DNA of 64,000 nucleotides, taken from assembly GCA_023105745.1 (NCBI GenBank), contig JALGQZ010000013.1, forward strand, positions 10,845,105 through 10,909,104, read 5' to 3'. Origin of the DNA: Austropuccinia psidii (Eukaryota > Basidiomycota > Pucciniomycetes > Pucciniales > Sphaerophragmiaceae). Shown one piece after another: positions 59,501 through 64,000 of the stretch. The translations under genes and the position numbers were made by a program. Below the pieces are notes generated by a model that did not search any database, had not been told where the DNA came from, and was given only the letters and a program-made list of their open reading frames with translations. Each line of letters opens with the position of its first letter. Within the stretch, counting starts at the first letter, position 1.

Positions 59501-62455
59501 ATGACCAATAATTGCTCCCAGAGGTTCTTTGTCTGTAGCAAATGCTCCTTTGTGGTCATACAAAAGGGAAGAAAGTTCATTTTCTTGTTTATCAGTCAGA
59601 TGAAGGCTTATCTCAGCCTCATTTAACTGTTCAGACTTGAATTTTTCTAACTCTAAGTTGACTGGTGATACTTTGTTTACTGTAATTTGTCTTTTAAATG
59701 GTAAAAAGGCAAATTTCTGGCGCTTATTGTCCCCAATTGTAAAGTATCTGTCTTTGTTATTATGTAAATCTATCCCATACATGATCAAATAGTCATTTCC
59801 CAATATAAAATGGGTACTAGAGCAATTTTCCATAACAACAAATTCAACTGTGATCCTTAAATTCCCATTTATGTGTGGGAATATGACATTGGTCTCAAAG
59901 ATTCCCAATGCTTTCATTGGGTTACTTGCACTGTTGAATTTTATACCATCAATTGGTAACAATTGGTCTTCAAAATTTGGCACACAAGTTTTAAGAAAGG
60001 ATTTTCCAACACAAGAGCAGAAGGCTCCTGGGTCAAGCAAAAGTTTGGTGGGCTTGTTGTCAATTACCACTTCTGTTATACAGGAGTTACCAGCTGTATA
60101 ACCTTTTCCTCTGTTTGGTTTTGTCTTCATAAGTTGTGCATCTTGAACTTTTGATAAATCAACTTGACCATTGCTTAATTGTGGTAAGTGGGAATAAGAT
60201 TCCATGATGTCAAAAGTGGCATTGATATTTTCTATATCATTTGTAGATTCAGAAAATATGGATGACTTATCATCTGAATTGTCTTCAATTATGTCTTCTT
60301 TTTCAACATCTGGTCCCTTTTCAATGTCAATTTCATTGATTTTCCCCCTTTTTGGACATGTATTGGCTAAATGGGTGGTGCTTTGGCAAATATGGCATTT
60401 TCTGACTGTATCTGCAGATTTATATTTAATATTACTAGCATTTTCTTTGGGGTTTTTGTCCACAGAATCTTTCCAAGGTGTATTAAACCTTGTTTTAAGA
60501 TTCACCCTACTAGAACCAATTTTGGTTCTGGTGGTTACTTCTTCTAGTATATTTATAATATCTTCTGCTGAAGATTGTTCAGTAGTCCTGCTTTTGACAG
60601 CATGCTCTAAGTCACCTCCACATTGTCTCAGAATTTTTCTATGGATCATAAACTCTGACATGTCAGGATATAATGCTGTTAATCTGTCCTTTTGTTGGCA
60701 AAACCATGGTAAAGCTCTGTCTTTATCAGCATTAAATTTGGCAGATTCAAAGGCTGTTTCAACTTTAAACCTCCAAGCATCATTTGCCCATTTGTTGATG
60801 ATTTGGGTTTTCCACCAAGTCCAACTCTGGTGTCCATGTGCTTGTCTTATTTTGATGTACCATCTGTGAGCTGATCTGGTAAACAAGGTGTTAAACCTGG
60901 CTGTTACCAATCTGTCTGGTAATTCAAAATCCTCTTTGATCATGTCAATACCTCTAATGAATTCCATATGGTCATACTCTCCTTCACCACTGAAGTGAGG
61001 CCATTCTTTAAGTTTTGGAACTTCTTTCAAGAGTGCTTGGCCCATTGATGGTTCCAAGTTATGAAAAGAAGTGGATAATTCATTTTTTAATTGTGAATTA
61101 TCAGGATCCAATACTTGTGGATTTGGAATTCTTGTTCCCTCATTTTGATTTAGAGGTGTAGACATTCTTGGTAAGGTGTTCAGTATTTGTTCAATGTCAT
61201 TCATTTTACTGTTGCTACACCTTTGGGAATTTCTGTATTCATGTTGGAAGCTTTGTATTAAATTTATTACTTCAATTTTATACATGTCTTCCTTATGTGT
61301 CAGTTCTTGCCATAACTCTGTCTGTCTTGTATTATCAGCAGTGACTTGATTCAATTTCATTGATAATTTTGATACTTCTTCTTGTGAAGCATCAAAACAC
61401 TTTTTCAAGGCAATGGTATATGTCTTTACTTCAGTAAATGAATTTGAAATGTCATCAAGGACTTTCTTGTTATCTGTTTTGATAATATTTATGGCTTGTT
61501 TAATTCTTGTTTCAATCATGTCATCAATATTGAGTTTATAATATTTATCTGTTAATTCTTTAATAATGGCAGATTGTTCATTTATTTTAATGTTAGAAGA
61601 ATTGTCATTATTAGAATTTTTAATTGTTCTTAAAACTTTTTCAAAACACATAAGTGTTTCATTAATTTGGCACAGACTCAGGTTGTTTGTTTTAATGTTG
61701 TTACAAATGGTGTCATTTTTATCAGAAAGATGTTTTTTCACGTCATTTATAGCATTATACAACTCTGGGATGGAATCAAATATGTCAGAAATCATTTCTG
61801 GAACCTTAATCTGGCTTCCTCCTTCTTCTGTAATTCCATCATGGTTCTGGCCATCTGAAATACATTTTCCATGGCATCCTGCTGAATCTTTGGGATTCTG
61901 TAGCCCTGGCTGTAAGGTTTTGGGGCTGGTGCCTTCCCTTTGCCCTTGTTTGGAGTTTGTGGCTGCTTTTTCACGTTGGAATTGCTGCTGCTGGCCACTG
62001 GGGCTGTTTTTGGAACTGGTTTGGGTGGTGGAGGGTTGTTTTTCCTCCATTCTAGTGTCAAAAGCATCATGTTTTTCTTCTCCATCAATGGATGCCATCC
62101 ATTGAGCAATTTGCAAGTGTTGGGATGGCCCAAGAATTTTCTTACTGTCAGGTAAGAATTCATGCAATTCTTCCACAGGTCTGCAAGGATCTGGTACTCT
62201 TTGAATTGAAGTGCATTGTTATATGCACTGTGGCTGGCTTTGTATATGTCCACAGAGGCTTGTTGTGGCGGTGTCAGCTCTTTTTGAAGGTAAAATGGTA
62301 TTATCAGCTTCAGAATGACCCATTTTAGTTGTTTGGAAGTCATCAACTGACCCTTTTCCTTCTGTACCTGGTTGGCCTCTGCCATAATCACGTCTATTAC
62401 CTTTTTGGGAGCTGCTTGAGGGGTTGTAGCTGGCTCCTGATCTGGTTGAAGGCAT
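56531..62455 (-). CDS. gag-pol: Element A Gag-Pol polyprotein (one internal stop)
   Basis: Single frame from ATG 62455 ([10 protein letters not shown]) to 56531, 1974 codons, broken by one TAA at 62219-62221; the next Met is at 62176. Counting from that Met (1881 aa): helical/coiled region 130-330; capsid-like 370-550; CCHC knuckle C594-C597-H602-C607; protease DPGA 715-718; RT about 900-1100 with YIDD 1063-1066; RNase H D1212, E1257, D1282, D1327; integrase zinc site H1446, H1453, C1483, C1486; catalytic D1516, D1578, E1614 (D61D35E spacing); chromodomain-like tail about 1820-1875. All catalytic residues are present, so the enzymes may be active. The N-terminal 220 codons overlap ORF X. The ATG 62455 sits inside the ORF X intron, so unspliced RNA is needed to use it. 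Confidence 0.93.
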
Positions 62456-62781
62456 AATTATGGTTAAAAAAGGTTTAAAATAGTATTTTTACGTCAAAAA
62501 CTTACTATTGGCCAAATTCTTAGCCTTCTGAAGAGTATTACTTATGTCCAAGTTAATTAATTCAGAAGATATTGGTTCAGGCTGGTTATTTTGAGTCACA
62601 ATAACAGTGCTATTATGATCAGAATTAACAGTACTGGCAGGGATAATGCTGGTTACTGTTGAGGCTGTTTCAATGTTTTCTTGTCTTACCACGTTGTCAG
62701 ACACTAAAATTAATGAAAAAGCCAATTAATTAAGTAAAAAAAGGATATTTCAAAAAAAGAAATAAAAATTTAAGCCTCACT
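61792..62781 (-). CDS. ORF X of element A, spliced, overlaps gag in +1 frame
   Basis: Predicted exons on the minus strand: leader exon ending A62781, then 62703-62506 and 62441-61792. Intron 1 (62780-62704, 77 bp, GTGAGG..TTTTAG) joins A to TG and makes the start ATG. Intron 2 (62505-62442, 64 bp, GTAAGT..AACCAG) is phase 1. Product about 282 aa. The N-terminus is Ser/Thr/Asn-rich. The core has [11 protein letters not shown], a central [19 protein letters not shown] and LLNGWHP, then [10 protein letters not shown], basic [21 protein letters not shown], and a helical end [21 protein letters not shown]. The core, basic part and end align with ORF X of element B, and the RIPK...ENVF part with the X frame of element E. 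The X frame is open throughout even where gag has its TAA. No known domain is recognised. Confidence 0.7.
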
Positions 62782-62908
62782 TATAATATGAAAAAAATTA
62801 TTTTTTATGGGTTTTTTGAATTATAAGTATTTTTTATGTGTTTTTAAATTTTTCAATATAAGAGAAACGATTTAAAAAGAGTAAAAAAATATGTCACAGG
62901 TAAAATAT

Positions 62909-62924
62909 CACGGCTGGGCCCCCA
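62909..62924 (-). other. Primer binding site, element A
   Basis: Minus strand TGGGGGCCCAGCCGTG, 2 nt inside the 5' LTR; 14 of 16 bases equal the element B site. Confidence 0.75.
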
Positions 62925-62926
62925 AA

Positions 62927-64000
62927 TGTAAGGTGTGGATATGAAACTTTGATTAAAAATCAAGTACTTTTCCTGTCCTCAAAATTTGTTAAAGGTAAAA
63001 ATCAATTAAAAATAGTATGAAATATTATTTTTAAGAGAAAACACGCCAATTTTATTGTTTATAACTTTATTAGTATAAAACAATAATATTATAAAAATTT
63101 ATTGTTTTACCAACAATAAAAATTTATCCAAAAAATACTCTACAAGAGATATTTTAAGGCTACAAAAGAAATTTCTTCAAGAGCAATTTCAATTGGAATT
63201 AATTGAGCAAAGAACTGCAAGCAATTAATTAAAGAACAAAGTCTTTAAAAAGAATATTAAAGAGAAAACACGCCCAAAAGTGACCAGAGTGAATTTGGAA
63301 ACAAAGTGACAAAGTTTACAGTGATGAAACATGCTTTAATTCACTTTTGGGGTGGTTCAGGGGTAAAAATGATTATAAGAGTTACAAACAATGATTATAA
63401 TGATTTTTTCACGTGGTTAAAAGGATTAAAATGATTTAAAAGTGGTGGTTGGAATCTTTGATTGATTGGTTTAACAGTTTTAAACTAATTAATAAAAGGA
63501 AAAGATTCTAACATGAAGAGAAAAGTGGGGCAAAGAAGACATTCTTTTATAGCCATCAATTCTCTTACTCCAAAAGTAAAATTTACTCTTGTCAGTTGTG
63601 AAAAACAGTCTGACAACAGAAAAGCCAATTATGGCATCATTGAACCCTGGTTTAGACCAAAAAGGGCTGGTTTAAGCCAATTTTAGCCATTTTTAGCCAT
63701 TTTAGACCCTTAAATCAGCCATTACTATAGCAATACCAGGCCTAGAGCCTTCAAAACACGTCAGAATGTGTGTCAGAGGCGTAGAAACCAGTTAAAACTG
63801 TTTTTACTATGATGGTTTTATCTTAAGGGTAGTTTTACCCTCTTGGCAACAGCTAAAACTACCCCAGTTGGTATCAAAACCTCATCATCAATTGAGTCCA
63901 CAGACCCTGTAACTCAATTCCAGGCCAAAAGTGATGAACTTTTGCGTGAATTTTGACATCCCACGCCTGTCAGCAAGGATTTTGGGGGTCTAGCTCCCCC
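62927..64000 (-). repeat. Element A 5' LTR (cut by the window end)
   Basis: First 1074 bp of the LTR (plus-strand start TGTAAGGTGTGG), almost identical to 54688 onward. A 22-bp insertion near 63379 distinguishes it. Confidence 0.95.

Larger units (their letters stand above)
54688..64000 (-). mobile_element. Element A: young, nearly intact Ty3/gypsy retrotransposon
   Basis: 3' LTR 54688-56506, 5' LTR from 62927, cut by the window end (expected to reach about 64.77 kb). About 10 kb in all. Primer site, purine tract and a 1974-codon gag-pol frame with one stop are present, plus a spliced overlapping ORF X. In the visible part the two LTRs differ by only about half a dozen substitutions and a 22-bp insertion. 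Inserted in LTR G after GTATT. The matching duplication lies outside the window. Confidence 0.95.

Noticed and set aside
61566..62105. 179-codon plus-strand ORF opposite ORF X and gag of element A
   Set aside because: Shadow of the coding strand; no matching frame in B or E.
1..64000. RIP (repeat-induced point mutation) as the cause of decay
   Set aside because: Stops compared with relatives include many G-to-T, T-to-A and C-to-A changes and indels. CpG loss is present but the CpA-type C-to-T pattern is not evident.

Overview
The window is a nest of LTR retrotransposons from a fungal genome. I see no rRNA, tRNA or CRISPR, and no ordinary host gene except one CpG-rich, intron-bearing segment carried inside a retroelement. 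The DNA is A+T-rich, CpG-poor and has short GT..AG introns. From memory, the Gag, Pol and antisense proteins look like families abundant in rust fungi (Pucciniales), most of all Austropuccinia psidii; this assignment is recollection and inference, not a search.

Layout, left to right. (1) 1-2883: 3' LTR and broken pol of an old minus-strand copy of family A. (2) 2884-26086: a plus-oriented LTR of family A, split by a solo LTR of family B (TSD ATACA), split in turn by element C (4163-24127, chromodomain Ty3/gypsy, + strand, TSD CCCAA), split by element B (13378-23041, Ty3/gypsy, + strand, TSD CCCAA). (3) 26087-37159: element D, a minus-strand relative of C, whose right LTR holds solo LTR H (35172-36589, TSD GAAAG). 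(4) 37160-41177: element E, an old wreck related to family A. (5) 41178-41527 and 54402-54687: pieces of LTR G, split by element F (41528-54397, - strand, 4-bp TSD CCGT). F encodes Gag and protease but no recognisable reverse transcriptase or integrase. (6) 54688-64000: a young family-A element, - strand, nearly intact, its 5' LTR cut by the window end.

How the genes work. A and B encode Gag (with a CCHC knuckle), protease, RT-RNase H and a DDE integrase with a chromodomain-like tail in one long frame. Both also have a second conserved frame ('ORF X') overlapping the N-terminal part of gag in the +1 phase. In both, predicted splicing joins leader exons to ORF X, while the ATG of the gag-pol frame lies inside that intron. 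Splicing versus intron retention could therefore choose between two products. C and D instead have gag and pol in different frames, linked by a perfect -1 frameshift heptamer (GGGAAAA) just before the gag stop. They also carry, between pol and the 3' LTR, an antisense two-exon gene for a Cys-rich protein, and a pair of near-identical intron-like modules after the pol stop.

Most copies are inactivated by stops (mainly TAA) and frameshifts. The best candidates for undescribed biology are the spliced overlapping ORF X of A/B, the antisense gene of C/D, and element F with its captured gene and seven-fold hairpin array.
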